Assembly: GCA_016182615.1 (NCBI GenBank)
Contig: JACPGF010000048.1
Location: 1-37,152, forward strand
From: Ignavibacteriales bacterium
Lineage (GTDB): Bacteria > Bacteroidota > Ignavibacteria > Ignavibacteriales > Ignavibacteriaceae
Length of the DNA stretch: 37,152 nt
Direction: 5' to 3'
Shown here: positions 1 to 8,769 of the stretch, one piece after another
Numbering within the stretch: the first letter of the stretch is position 1
Layout of the letters: each line of letters starts with the position of its first letter
Translations under genes and position numbers: made by a program
The notes under the pieces: generated by a model
Databases searched by the model: none
Told to the model about the DNA's origin: nothing
What the model saw: only the letters and a program-made list of their open reading frames with translations

Positions 1-1850
1 TTTTTCAAATTACTATAATTTCATTACGTTTAACAAACACAAAAATTCCCAATTACACATTCCTGCACCCCAGCGGGGTGCTCTGTTTGTAGAAAAGGCC
101 ATCCAAAATGCGTTCAGCGCCCCGTAGGGGTGCACCTTCCCAATTGCCAAACATTTCCATTTTATCCATCTCTCATGCTTCCCGTGCGGGATTACCCCTA
201 CGGGGCAATAGGACATTCGGCTGGCGCGGTTTCCTACAAACAGAAAACCCCTCCGGGGCTTAAAACCGCCAATAATGGGGTTTGAATCAAAATTGTGCTG
301 ATGTTTTGTCATCAACATTGTTTTTTCAAATTACTATTTTTTCGCTACGCTTAATAAACACAAAAATCCCCGATTACCCGTTTCTGCGCCCCATCGCGGT
401 GTTCTGTCTGTAGAAAACCCCATCCCAAAAGACGTTCAGCGCCCTGTAAGGGTGCACCTTCCCAATTGCCAAACATTTCCATTTTATCCATCTCTCTTGC
501 TTTCCGTGCGGGATTACCCCTACGGGGCAAAAAAAGCGGGGGTAGCGGGTTTTGCTACAAACGGAAGACCCCTCCGGGGCCTTTAGAAGCCAACAATTGG
601 GTCAGAATCAAAATTGAGCTGATATTTTTTCGTCAACACTTTTTCAAATTTATATGTTTTCGCTACGATTAATAAACACAATAAACCCCAAATACACATT
701 TCTGCGCCCCGTCGGGGTGCACTCGTTTATTGAATATCAAGAGGAATAAATTTAGCATCATAGGTAACGTGAAATTTCTCCAAAAATAATTTATATTCCT
801 CGGTGAATGTTGTTTTCTGTGATGTTTTTCTTGATCCTGTATATATCGCACGACCTGTTCGATTTGTGAATGACTGTAGGAAAATGCCCCATATCCCTCT
901 TGCCATGAAAATTTGCTCCGGATAAGTCTTTCCTGATTAATCCACATGGAAGATGCCGATTTGACATCCCTCATCAAATCGGGAATTAATTGGGCTATTT
1001 CATACCCAATTAATAAATGAACATGATTCGCAACCCCATTTATCGCGATGAGTTTATGCCCCCGGTTCTGAACAACTCCTGTAATATAACGGTACAGTTC
1101 CTCTTTCCATTCAGGTAAAATTAGTGACTCTCTGTTTTTAACAGCAAAAACAAATTGCAGATAAATTTGTGTAAAAGTATTTGCCATATATATCCATTTA
1201 TTAATGATGTATGCAATTATAAACGGCTCTAAATATTCTTTTCTTACATGGTAAATGTAATATCTCTTGCAATAAAATGAAATTACATCTACCATTTTTT
1301 TGTTTTCCGTGCGGGATTACCCCTACGGGGCAATAGAACGTTGGTGGCGGGGTTTGCTACAAACGGAAGACCCCTACGGGGCTTGGAACCGCCAATAATG
1401 GGGCTTGAATCAAAATTGGATTGATGCTTTATCATCAACATAGTTTTCAAAATTTTTTGATTTCATCTCGTTTAACAAACACAAAAATTTCCATTTACAA
1501 CATTCAAGCGCCCCGCGGGGTGCTCTGTTTGTAGAAAAATCCCTCCCAAATGCGTTCAGCGCCCCGTAGAGGTGCACCTTCCCAATTGCCAAACATTTCC
1601 ATTTTATCCATCTCTGTTGCCTTCCGTGCGAGTTTACCCCTACGGGGCAACAAAACGTGTGTGGCGGGTTTTGCTACAAACAGAAAACCCCTACGGGGCT
1701 TTTAGCGGCCAACAATGTAGTTTGAATCAATATTGGATTGATGTTTCATCATCAACAATTTTTTGCAAATTTATATGTTTTCGCTACGCTTAATAAACAC
1801 AAAAATCCCCAATTACACGTTTCTGCGCCCCGGCGGGTGCCCTGTTTGAA
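1..1850. repeat. Tandem array of ~320-bp palindrome-rich REP-like units
   Basis: Five successive units begin near 1, 321, 641, 1443 and 1759. The first, second and fourth are about 320 bp. The third is about 800 bp because it carries a transposase gene, and the fifth is cut off near 1850. Two anchors show the register: CCCAATTGCCAAACATTTCC starts at 139, 461 and 1581, and GTGCGGGATTACCCCTACGG recurs near 184, 506, 1309 and (diverged) 1626. Each full unit carries GC-rich hairpins built on CCCC-TACG/GTAG-GGGG cores, for example at 66-82, 118-136, 188-208 and 247-262, and the inverted words CTGTTTGTAG and CTACAAACAG. Open frames inside the array run through repeat sequence and are not believed. 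This layout fits REP/BIME elements mobilised by the embedded transposase. No other gene is supported here. Confidence 0.85.
727..1187 (-). pseudogene. REP-associated IS200-like tyrosine transposase (RAYT), frameshifted near the C-terminus
   Basis: This is a single-strand HUH transposase of the Y1/IS200 superfamily (TnpA-REP type), expected to nick and move REP hairpins. The start chosen is the ATG at 1187, giving MANTFTQIYLQFVFAVKNRE, the usual family start. The HUH motif is H55-V56-H57, the likely catalytic Tyr is Y115 in VVRYIQDQ, and the family motif FSWQEGYGAFSYS is present. After HHRK (residue 125, about position 813-816) the open frame runs on for 40 unrelated residues. The other frame instead gives the expected family tail TTFTEEYKLFLEKFHVTYD and stops at 727-729. 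One A lost from an A-run (T-run on the plus strand) explains this. The restored protein would be 153 residues. The gene lies between two palindromes of its own repeat unit. It could be decaying, a sequencing error, or a slippage site. Family call is sure; inactivity is an inference. Confidence 0.85.
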
Positions 1851-2014
1851 GAAAATAATGAACCAGGCTAACCGGCAGGCACAGCTTTGGCAGATTGACT
1901 GCCGGTTTGCCCGGTCCGGTTTATTACACGGTATAAAGTAATTGCGGGATTATGTACAGTTTATAGAACAAATTGTTACATTTGTTTAATTCATATACTT
2001 AATTTAAGACACGA
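1851..2014. other. AT-rich intergenic region upstream of the aldehyde dehydrogenase
   Basis: This stretch follows the last repeat fragment and leads into the ALDH gene. It is AT-rich towards its 3' end and must hold the ALDH promoter if the gene is transcribed on its own, but no clear promoter or Shine-Dalgarno motif stands out before the ATG at 2015. Confidence 0.4.
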
Positions 2015-3580
2015 ATGACCACCGAAAGAAAACTGACCAAGTGTATTAATCCGGCAACCTTTGACATAATTGCCGAGATACCCGAGCATACAACTGAAGA
2101 ATTACAATCCGCTATTGCTCTATCGAGAGAAGCACAAAAAATATGGAGTAAGATGCCGTTTCAGGAGCGGAAAGCCGCATTGCGGAAGGTAGCGGGATAC
2201 ATTGCTCAGCATGCCGATGAACTTGCTAAAACCATATCGGATGCAACCGGTAAAACCCGGATTGATGCAATGAGTACCGAAGTACTGCCTTCGGCTATGG
2301 CGGTAAGTTACTATGCAAAACACGCGGGCTCCATACTCAAGAAAAAGAGATTAATGCCCGGTAACATTCTTTTGGCAAACAAATGGACGTATGTTACACG
2401 GGTGCCGTATGGGGTAGTGGGAATTATCAGTCCATGGAACTATCCGTTCGGTATTCCGTTCCATGAGGTCGCGATGGCCCTGATGGCGGGGAATGGAGTT
2501 ATACTAAAAGTGGCATCGCAAACACTTACCGTGGGCAATGCAATAGCTGAGTGCATGTCAGCGGCCGGTTTACCTGAAGGACTGTTTGCCCATGTTAATC
2601 TTCCCGGTAAAATCGCGGGTGATGCAATGATTGACGGCGGCGTGGACAAATTGTGCTTCACCGGTTCTGTACCGGTCGGCAAATATCTAATGAAAAAAGC
2701 GGCGGACAGGCTTTTACCCATCTCACTGGAACTTGGCGGAAATGATGCGATGATTGTATGCGCCGATGCAAATATTAAACGTGCTGCGGGGGGTGCATTG
2801 TGGGCGGGCCTTTCAAATTCAGGGCAATCGTGTGCCGGTGTTGAGAGAATATTTGTTGATAACAAGATTTATGATGAATTCATGCGGGAATTAAAATCGC
2901 AGTTAACGAAACTCAGGCAGGGTATTGATGAGGGTTTTTCAGTCGAAATAGGCTCTTTAACAACAGCGGGACAGCTCGAAACTGTCCGTGCTCATTTTAA
3001 GGATGCTATGGAAAAAGGAGCTGAGATATTTGTCGGGCAGAGCAAGCAGGGAGAAAATAATATTGGCTATTTCCATCCACCGGTTATCTTGGAAAAAGTT
3101 ACTCCGGATATGCTGACCATGCAGGAAGAAACATTCGGACCATTATTAGCAGTTGATTCATTCTCAACAATTGCAGAAGCCGTGGAAAAGGCGAACACCG
3201 GCAAGCTGGGGTTAACTGCATCCGTGTGGACTGAGAATAAAAAGCTCGCGCACGAATTGGCCGCTAAGCTTGAAAGTGGTGCAATTACCATAAATGATCA
3301 TCTGATGAGTCACGGCATGGCAGAATCGCCTTGGGGCGGTTTCAAAGAGTCGGGTTTTGGCAGGACGCATAGTTATATTGGATTAGAAGCAATGACTCAG
3401 CCGCGCGCGGTGATTGATGATATTATGCCGGGCCTGCAGAAAAATTTGTGGTGGTACCCGCACTCGAAAGAAGTCTATATGGGGTTAAGGGGAGCATTGC
3501 ACTTTTTATATCACCACAATCTCTCGAAAAGAGTTGAGGGATTAATAAATACCATAAAATTGTTTTTGAAGTGTTTTTAA
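2015..3580 (+). CDS. NAD(P)-dependent aldehyde dehydrogenase (ALDH superfamily)
   Basis: A 521-residue ALDH that should oxidise an aldehyde to the carboxylate with NAD(P)+. Visible motifs are the oxyanion-hole Asn in SPWNYPF (N142), the cofactor-binding Lys in VILKVAS (K165), the general base Glu in LELGGND (E239), the nucleophile Cys in SGQSCAG (C273), and the EETFGP and ESPWGGFKESGFGR motifs. No signal peptide is seen, so it is probably cytosolic. The C-terminus, from about residue 465, extends past the usual end with a WWYPHSKEVYMGLRGALHFL segment and a basic amphipathic tail. That tail is seen in some succinate-semialdehyde or fatty-aldehyde dehydrogenase-like members and may associate with membrane. 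The gene stands alone between the repeat array and a convergent operon, so the substrate is unknown. The usual Pro after the cofactor Lys (KPSE-type) is Val here. Confidence 0.93.
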   Translation: MTTERKLTKCINPATFDIIAEIPEHTTEELQSAIALSREAQKIWSKMPFQERKAALRKVAGYIAQHADELAKTISDATGKTRIDAMSTEVLPSAMAVSYYAKHAGSILKKKRLMPGNILLANKWTYVTRVPYGVVGIISPWNYPFGIPFHEVAMALMAGNGVILKVASQTLTVGNAIAECMSAAGLPEGLFAHVNLPGKIAGDAMIDGGVDKLCFTGSVPVGKYLMKKAADRLLPISLELGGNDAMIVCADANIKRAAGGALWAGLSNSGQSCAGVERIFVDNKIYDEFMRELKSQLTKLRQGIDEGFSVEIGSLTTAGQLETVRAHFKDAMEKGAEIFVGQSKQGENNIGYFHPPVILEKVTPDMLTMQEETFGPLLAVDSFSTIAEAVEKANTGKLGLTASVWTENKKLAHELAAKLESGAITINDHLMSHGMAESPWGGFKESGFGRTHSYIGLEAMTQPRAVIDDIMPGLQKNLWWYPHSKEVYMGLRGALHFLYHHNLSKRVEGLINTIKLFLKCF

Positions 3581-3584
3581 AAAA

Positions 3585-3668
3585 AGCCCTCCCAATTGCC
3601 GGGCAATGGTGTCAACTTAAGGGCTGGGTTTTATTTTGGAGCTTCCCTCTCCTGTTTTAGGAGAGGGA
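3585..3668 (+). terminator. Putative terminator hairpins behind the aldehyde dehydrogenase
   Basis: Two structures follow the ALDH stop. AGCCCT at 3585 can pair with AGGGCT at about 3620 and is followed by a T-rich stretch, GGGTTTTATTTT. A second hairpin at 3644-3668 has a perfect 10-bp stem, TCCCTCTCCT with AGGAGAGGGA, and loop GTTTT. The second hairpin is not followed by a clean T-tract and resembles a dispersed hairpin repeat. Confidence 0.5.
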
Positions 3669-3686
3669 TTAAGGGTGAGGTTGTCT

Positions 3687-3776
3687 TGTTTTAGCAGCGT
3701 TAACACTGCCTAAAAATGATTCCCCCGTCTCGCTAAAGCGATCCACCCCCTTTTCAAAAAGGGGGACTTCGGAAAA
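3687..3776 (-). repeat. Dispersed hairpin repeat, copy 1 (putative terminator of the minus-strand operon)
   Basis: Read on the minus strand this begins TTTTCCGAAGTCCCCC and continues through a CCCCCTTTT/AAAAGGGGG hairpin, an inner small stem-loop, GGGGGAATC, TTTTTAGGC, and a GTTAAC-containing end. The same series of blocks is found on the plus strand at 22017-22100. It lies 26 nt past the stop of the outer-membrane protein gene, in the orientation in which that operon would be transcribed, so it may serve as its terminator. The inner stem-loop here is TCGCTTTAGCGA; in the second copy it is GGCCTTCGGCC. Confidence 0.75.
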
Positions 3777-3802
3777 TACAGTACTATTGAACCAGTTACA
3801 AA

Positions 3803-5209
3803 CTAATTAAACCTGAAGCGCCAGCCTGCCGCGAAACTAACACGCTTACCTGATTTTGGCGAGAACAAATACTGGAAGTCGGGGGTTGCAGCATTGAGTT
3901 CTATCCTCCAGATATTAAGCCCCAGACCAACGGTCCAACTGAAAAAATCCGCACCGCCGAAGCTTACTCCGCCCCGCAGGTAAGGCAGCCATTTCGCGGC
4001 ATTCCATTCACCGCCAAAAGAAAACCGGCCAACTTTTTCGTTTCTGGGAGCATCGTTAAGTCCAAAATTCCAGTCCGCGGTTAACATAAACACATCAGGG
4101 CGGAAGACATATGAAGCCCCTAAACGTAACGTGGTTGGCAGTTTTGTCGTAAAAGAACTGAGATATTTGCCCTTGTCTTTAAATAGATTTTTTAATGAAT
4201 CGGACAGGTTAGGGTCTGAGGCATCTTTAATAATCATAGATGATTCGGAAATATATTCAGCGGCGTTTTTATTCCAGTTAATTGAACCAATATCGGTAAC
4301 AGCAAGGGCAATGCTCCATTTATCGTTAATGATAGCAGAAAAACCAATGTCGTAACCCATACCCGAACCGGCAGCTTCGGGAAAAGCCGACATTGATGAT
4401 TTTTTCTTAACACCAGATGAATCAAAATCGTAGTTTACTCCAAAGGACTCGGAAAAGGCGGTTAAAACCCGGTGTGCTGATGAAACGCCAATATAAAAAT
4501 TAGAATCCGTTGTAATACTGGTATTAATTTTATCAAGGGATACATACGCGTATCCCGCGACATATTTTATCCCGATACCCAAAGTTGCTTTCCTGAACCA
4601 TTTAGGAAGGATTTTCACTTCGCGGGCATAGGCAAAATTATAGGTCCGGTATAAAGTGCTTTTGAACTGCATATCGTTCAAGTCGTAATCGTTGCCCACC
4701 CGGTTTCCGTTCATAGCCAATTCGATAATGCCACTGGGAAATTTGAATTTCGTGTAGAACACATCTTGTATCGAAAACCCGAAAGCGCCGATACTGCTGT
4801 CGAATTTTGCAGAGGCACCAAACTGTATAAATGACAGGTCGGTTATAAATGTGCCGCCATCCTTAAAAAGGTTAACTAAGCGTTCCTTGTCATCATCGGT
4901 AAGATACCTGCCGACTTTTGTGCCTGCACTGTCAACACCGCCAAAGAAATAGTTGAATTCGTCTATGGATAAAAAGTCAGTACCGGCACGCATAGCAATA
5001 TTGAGCGGGGGCGCTATTTCAAAACGGGTCCCGCCGGGCAGAGCAAGGTTAGCGGGATTAATACCTATGGCATAAACTCCACGGGAGTTCGCGGTATATG
5101 TTTTGCCAAAACCAGTAGCATGTGCATCTACCATGCCAAGCGAGCCGTTTTGCGCGAATGTAACAGCCGAAGAAAAAATTACAGCGATGAGTATATATAG
5201 TTTTTTCAT
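3803..5209 (-). CDS. Outer-membrane beta-barrel protein (DUF5723 / PorV-like)
   Basis: A 468-residue exported protein. Residues 1-19 form a signal peptide (MKKLYILIAVIFSSAVTFA, cut before QNG). The mature start, with SRGVYAIGINPANLALPGG, is typical of DUF5723 and OmpP1/PorV-type barrels, which share a GINPANLA-like motif. The rest alternates amphipathic strands and ends in FAAGWRFRFN, an aromatic C-terminal strand typical of an outer-membrane barrel. The start at 5209 is well supported by AGGAGG five bases upstream. That Shine-Dalgarno overlaps the region just after the stop of the upstream lipoprotein gene (10-nt gap), implying translational coupling. Function is unknown; roles in T9SS cargo handling or hydrophobic solute transport are known for related barrels but cannot be assigned here. 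Confidence 0.8.
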   Translation of the reverse strand: MKKLYILIAVIFSSAVTFAQNGSLGMVDAHATGFGKTYTANSRGVYAIGINPANLALPGGTRFEIAPPLNIAMRAGTDFLSIDEFNYFFGGVDSAGTKVGRYLTDDDKERLVNLFKDGGTFITDLSFIQFGASAKFDSSIGAFGFSIQDVFYTKFKFPSGIIELAMNGNRVGNDYDLNDMQFKSTLYRTYNFAYAREVKILPKWFRKATLGIGIKYVAGYAYVSLDKINTSITTDSNFYIGVSSAHRVLTAFSESFGVNYDFDSSGVKKKSSMSAFPEAAGSGMGYDIGFSAIINDKWSIALAVTDIGSINWNKNAAEYISESSMIIKDASDPNLSDSLKNLFKDKGKYLSSFTTKLPTTLRLGASYVFRPDVFMLTADWNFGLNDAPRNEKVGRFSFGGEWNAAKWLPYLRGGVSFGGADFFSWTVGLGLNIWRIELNAATPDFQYLFSPKSGKRVSFAAGWRFRFN

Positions 5210-5219
5210 TATTTCCTCC

Positions 5220-7295
5220 TTATGGCTTATTGCGATAGTTTAACTGGCCGGCTGCATATACTTTAATATAGTCAGTGGTTAAAAACTTAACCGGAACAGC
5301 CTGTCCGCCTGTTGTGAAAAATTGCAGGGAAATAATCATGCTTTTACTATCGATAAACTTTTTAATCTGCTCGGTGTTTAAAGTTATTGTAATTTCCGAT
5401 TTTGCAGCAGCCGAGACTTCGCCCTGCTTCGGACCGGTAGTATATACTTGTGCGGCCGCTACATTTATACTCGAGGGTGTGCCGGGGGGTAAATTCATGA
5501 GGAAATTACCAGATGCATCATACAACTTTCCGGTAAACACAACTTCAGCCGGTAAACCGTTTTCTATCTGAAGTTTTACCGTGCCTGAAAGGATGTTGTC
5601 GAGCTTTTCTTTGTTCGATTCGGGAATATTTATTTCAGTCGTATCGGTTATGGTGCCGCCTTTAATACCAACATTCAGCGGGATTTCCATAGCACTGTTG
5701 CCATAGACCGAATCGGCATCATTGATAATAATTGCCTCGCTATTTGGGTTTACTGTAGCGTTATAACTTATGATAAGGGAATCTGGAGGCTTATTGACAA
5801 AAGCATTAATAAAGTCATTTAACTGAGTTTGAGGTATCGTAATCTTTTGCATAGACCCTCCACCGTTCAACAGCGTTGAAGCGATGTTGAGTGACCTTGT
5901 ACGCAAACTGTTTTTACCGACCACCGTTGCATTATCAAGGCGGATTTTAGTGTTTGCCGACATACCGAGGTTAATGTCAAAGACAAATTTATTAAAGAGA
6001 ATTGTTTCTGCGGTAAAAGTTTCCAGTGAGCCTAAATTGAGTGCTATCGCGGTTGTTTTTGTAGTTAACTGCGTTGGCTTCAGTTTGCCGTCAACCCGTT
6101 TAAGAATAAGAGTGTCCATGTTAACCGTAATTGAAACGTTATCACTTTTGGTTATTTCGACAGCAGTGGTGGTGGGAAGAACAGCAGTTGTAACATTAAA
6201 GTTAACTACACCCGTGTACGAGCCATCGGTTGATTGTAACGACCATCCATTCAAATCCGTTATTGTTATTGGTTTACTCTCATCCGGCCCAAGAGTTACG
6301 GTGTTGGAATATATTGCACCTGAACTTGTTTTTAGTTCGGGGATTGAAAAAAATGCGTTGACTGAGGCTTTGAAGTTATTTTTAAGGGTGTAAACTAATT
6401 TGCCTTTTTTTACCGTTACCAGTTTTATTCTTGAATTTTGATCAAGTTGGAAAGAAGAACTGTTGCTGTATGGATCCTGCGCCGGAATTTTTGCTTTCAT
6501 TCTGGAAGGGCTTAGGTTGACCATAGCAAAACTGAAACCGATAGTCTCTGCTGGTTCAATTTTAGAATTACCGGCGACTGTTGAAATGGTTATTGATGCT
6601 TTTAACGAATTCCTCATCGTTTTTCCGGCTAAACTCCGTGAGATTGTTTTTGATTGACCCGGAATTATCATTATTGAATCGGTATTTGCAAAAACCACAC
6701 TATTATCAGATGCATTGACAATGGTGACACCGTGTACTTTTAAGGAACAAGTTCCGGTTGTATTATTCGAAATTGTCAGGTTCATAGTTCCGTCTTCAAG
6801 AACCATTTCTTCGAAGTCATTAATCGGGGCAAGGTTTTGGGTAATGGTTTGTTTAACATAGGGAATAGGAACGACCACACCCTGAGATGACTGATTGAAG
6901 CCAGGGCCAAGCTGGCTAATGGCAACGGTGGTTGTGAAGGGAGCCGGATTAATTGTAAGTTTTTGTATCGCGAACTGAACATTTGCAACACTTGGGTTCA
7001 ATTTCAGCTTATCCTCAACAACAATGCCGGTAATTGGTTGATCATCGGCATAATACAGGTTATTGGTTGCATCATATTTTAGCGTACTGTCACTATCCTT
7101 TTCGATGACCTCCATGAGCGTATATTTTTTATTGGTAACTGGTGCATTTAATTGCACATCCCATACGGGACTCACGGGTTCATCAATACAACCCGAAATA
7201 AAAAGGGAAGTAAGTAAAAGTAAAAACTTACCAATCGATAAAGGGGGAAGAATCCCCATGCGATTTTTCAAGTGAGTGAAAGTTGTTATTGGCAT
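5220..7295 (-). CDS. Large putative surface lipoprotein of unknown function
   Basis: A 691-residue protein with a membrane-insertion segment followed by a lipobox: IGKFLLLLTSLFISGC, Cys at about residue 36, then IDEPVSPVWDV. It should be processed by signal peptidase II and lipidated. The body is rich in Ser, Thr, Asn and Val, with strand-like alternation suggesting several stacked beta-sandwich domains, and has no recognisable catalytic motif. The 5' end is uncertain. The ATG at 7295 gives a long positively charged pre-region; the in-frame Met at residue 13 would give a more usual lipoprotein signal, but no strong Shine-Dalgarno decides it. It is the first gene of a two-gene operon with the barrel protein, which suggests that the lipoprotein and barrel work together at the outer membrane. 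I do not recognise the family. Confidence 0.7.
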   Translation of the reverse strand: MPITTFTHLKNRMGILPPLSIGKFLLLLTSLFISGCIDEPVSPVWDVQLNAPVTNKKYTLMEVIEKDSDSTLKYDATNNLYYADDQPITGIVVEDKLKLNPSVANVQFAIQKLTINPAPFTTTVAISQLGPGFNQSSQGVVVPIPYVKQTITQNLAPINDFEEMVLEDGTMNLTISNNTTGTCSLKVHGVTIVNASDNSVVFANTDSIMIIPGQSKTISRSLAGKTMRNSLKASITISTVAGNSKIEPAETIGFSFAMVNLSPSRMKAKIPAQDPYSNSSSFQLDQNSRIKLVTVKKGKLVYTLKNNFKASVNAFFSIPELKTSSGAIYSNTVTLGPDESKPITITDLNGWSLQSTDGSYTGVVNFNVTTAVLPTTTAVEITKSDNVSITVNMDTLILKRVDGKLKPTQLTTKTTAIALNLGSLETFTAETILFNKFVFDINLGMSANTKIRLDNATVVGKNSLRTRSLNIASTLLNGGGSMQKITIPQTQLNDFINAFVNKPPDSLIISYNATVNPNSEAIIINDADSVYGNSAMEIPLNVGIKGGTITDTTEINIPESNKEKLDNILSGTVKLQIENGLPAEVVFTGKLYDASGNFLMNLPPGTPSSINVAAAQVYTTGPKQGEVSAAAKSEITITLNTEQIKKFIDSKSMIISLQFFTTGGQAVPVKFLTTDYIKVYAAGQLNYRNKP

Positions 7296-7481
7296 ATTCC
7301 GCGCCTAAATAATAAAAGAAAATCAAAAATCCAATTAAACGGTTTTATGGCCTATTAAAGAAAAAAAAGCGATAGATTAACGCTTCCAGCAAGGTGCCAC
7401 AATCCCGTTTTTGTGTAATTAATATAATACGCAAATCAGTTAAAAGAAAATAAGTTTTTTTACTTTAAAATAAAGTTATAA

Positions 7482-7904
7482 TTACGACCCTATAACGGTA
7501 ATCACAATTTTTCTTGAGCCGCCTGAATCCCTGTGTTCGCATAAATAAATACCCTGCCAGGTGCCGAGCAGCAACCGGTTATTTTTTACTGGAATGTTGA
7601 GGGTTGCACCCATAATTGAGGCTTTGATATGGGCAGGCATGTCATCGCTGCCTTCATACGTGTGGGTAAACCGTGGAAAATTTTCGGGCACGAGATGATT
7701 AAAGAAGATTTCGAAATCGCGCCTGACTGACGGGTCGGCATTTTCGTTAAGAGTAAGTGATGCCGAAGTGTGTTGAATACAAAGATTGCAAATACCTTTC
7801 TCAACATGTCCTTCGGCATCAATTGCCTTGTGAATAATTTCTGTTATCAGGTGAAAACCCCTGCGCATCTGTGGTAAGCGTATTTCCGTTTGCAGTACTG
7901 TCAT
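7482..7904 (-). CDS. YjbQ / UPF0047 family protein
   Basis: A 140-residue single-domain protein matching the full length of the YjbQ family. Family motifs are HTSASLTLNENADPSVRRDF (about residues 45-64), GSDDMPAHIKASIMGATLNI, and the C-terminal GTWQGIYLCEHRDSGG, RKIVITVIGS. The conserved His and Asp/Glu residues line a metal-binding pocket in known structures. Some members are reported to have weak thiamine-phosphate synthase activity, but the physiological role is unclear. It lies 39 bp downstream of pyrK on the same strand and may be the last gene of the pyr operon, although no functional link to pyrimidine synthesis is evident. No strong Shine-Dalgarno precedes the ATG. Confidence 0.92.
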   Translation of the reverse strand: MTVLQTEIRLPQMRRGFHLITEIIHKAIDAEGHVEKGICNLCIQHTSASLTLNENADPSVRRDFEIFFNHLVPENFPRFTHTYEGSDDMPAHIKASIMGATLNIPVKNNRLLLGTWQGIYLCEHRDSGGSRKIVITVIGS

Positions 7905-7943
7905 AAGTTGCTAATATTTGCTATAAATGATAAAACAAATGTA

Positions 7944-8759
7944 TCAGGTACAGCCTATTCCTGCAAATACTTTTCTTCCACCATACGCATCTCTGGTGTA
8001 TGTGCCGAATTCATCGATTGAATTGAGCACCTCACCCGAAATTACCGGGCCTTCTATGCAGAGCCTTATCCCGGCAGGGTCAAGCGTGCATTGGCCGCAG
8101 ATGCCAATACCGCATTTCATGTATCGCTCCAAGAGGAACCAGGATTCTAACGGAGTACTGCCAATTACTTCATGCACTTTTTTCATCATCAACTCCGGGC
8201 CTGCTGTATAGAGTATATCAAAAGCAGAGTTTGTCAATACTTCTCTTAAAATATCAGGAGTAAATCCGGCATATCCCTCGCTGCCGTCATCCGTTGAAGT
8301 AATGAGCTCGATGGGGTAGGAGCGGAATTCGCTAGCGTAGAGTAATTCATCGGCGGACCTTGCACCATTAATAAATGTTATGTTCGAATAACCGTGCTGC
8401 AACAAATGCCGTAACCAAAGGCGCATGGGAGCCGTACCGCAGCCGCCGCCAACAAGGATAAGCTTTTTGTCTTTGCCGGGTAAGGTAAAGCAGTTTCCAT
8501 AAGGGCCGCGGAGGTACACGGTTGAGCCGACAGGCACCCGTGTAATTGCTGAAGTAAATTTTCCGACAGCTTTTATGGTGAGGCCGCATTCGTTCTCTGA
8601 AACAAACGAAAATGCAAATGGCTTTTCACCGGTAGCAAAATCGGTAAGCATGATAAACTGACCGGGCTGCATTTCCATTTTACCAGATAGCACAAGTGTA
8701 GATGTCGAAGGTGTTTCCCTGATGATATCTTTAACAGTAAAAGGTTTCCATGTAATCAT
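7944..8759 (-). CDS. pyrK: Dihydroorotate dehydrogenase electron transfer subunit PyrK
   Basis: A 271-residue FAD and 2Fe-2S subunit that passes electrons from PyrD to NAD+. The N-terminal ferredoxin-reductase-like FAD domain has KPFAFSF (about 46-52, the RxxS-like FAD motif). The NAD-binding half has LVGGGCGTAPM (102-112). The 2Fe-2S cluster ligands are C216, C221, C224 and C234, spaced C-x4-C-x2-C-x9-C. The start is fixed by AAGGAG six bases upstream, which overlaps the stop of pyrD (10-nt gap), so the two are coupled. Pairing with the class 1B PyrD immediately upstream is the standard arrangement. PyrK is only found with NAD-linked class 1B enzymes, so orotate is made with NAD+ and not fumarate or quinone. 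Confidence 0.96.
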   Translation of the reverse strand: MITWKPFTVKDIIRETPSTSTLVLSGKMEMQPGQFIMLTDFATGEKPFAFSFVSENECGLTIKAVGKFTSAITRVPVGSTVYLRGPYGNCFTLPGKDKKLILVGGGCGTAPMRLWLRHLLQHGYSNITFINGARSADELLYASEFRSYPIELITSTDDGSEGYAGFTPDILREVLTNSAFDILYTAGPELMMKKVHEVIGSTPLESWFLLERYMKCGIGICGQCTLDPAGIRLCIEGPVISGEVLNSIDEFGTYTRDAYGGRKVFAGIGCT

Positions 8760-8769
8760 AAGGTACTCC

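Noticed and set aside
1-1850. Open frames of 60-101 codons inside the repeat array (for example 13-318, 466-672, 1410-1592, 1572-1793, 1738-1941)
   Set aside because: They follow the repeated sequence in different frames in different copies and show no protein family features.
2440-2865. 141-codon minus-strand open frame inside the aldehyde dehydrogenase
   Set aside because: A shadow of the real gene, which shows all ALDH catalytic motifs on the plus strand.
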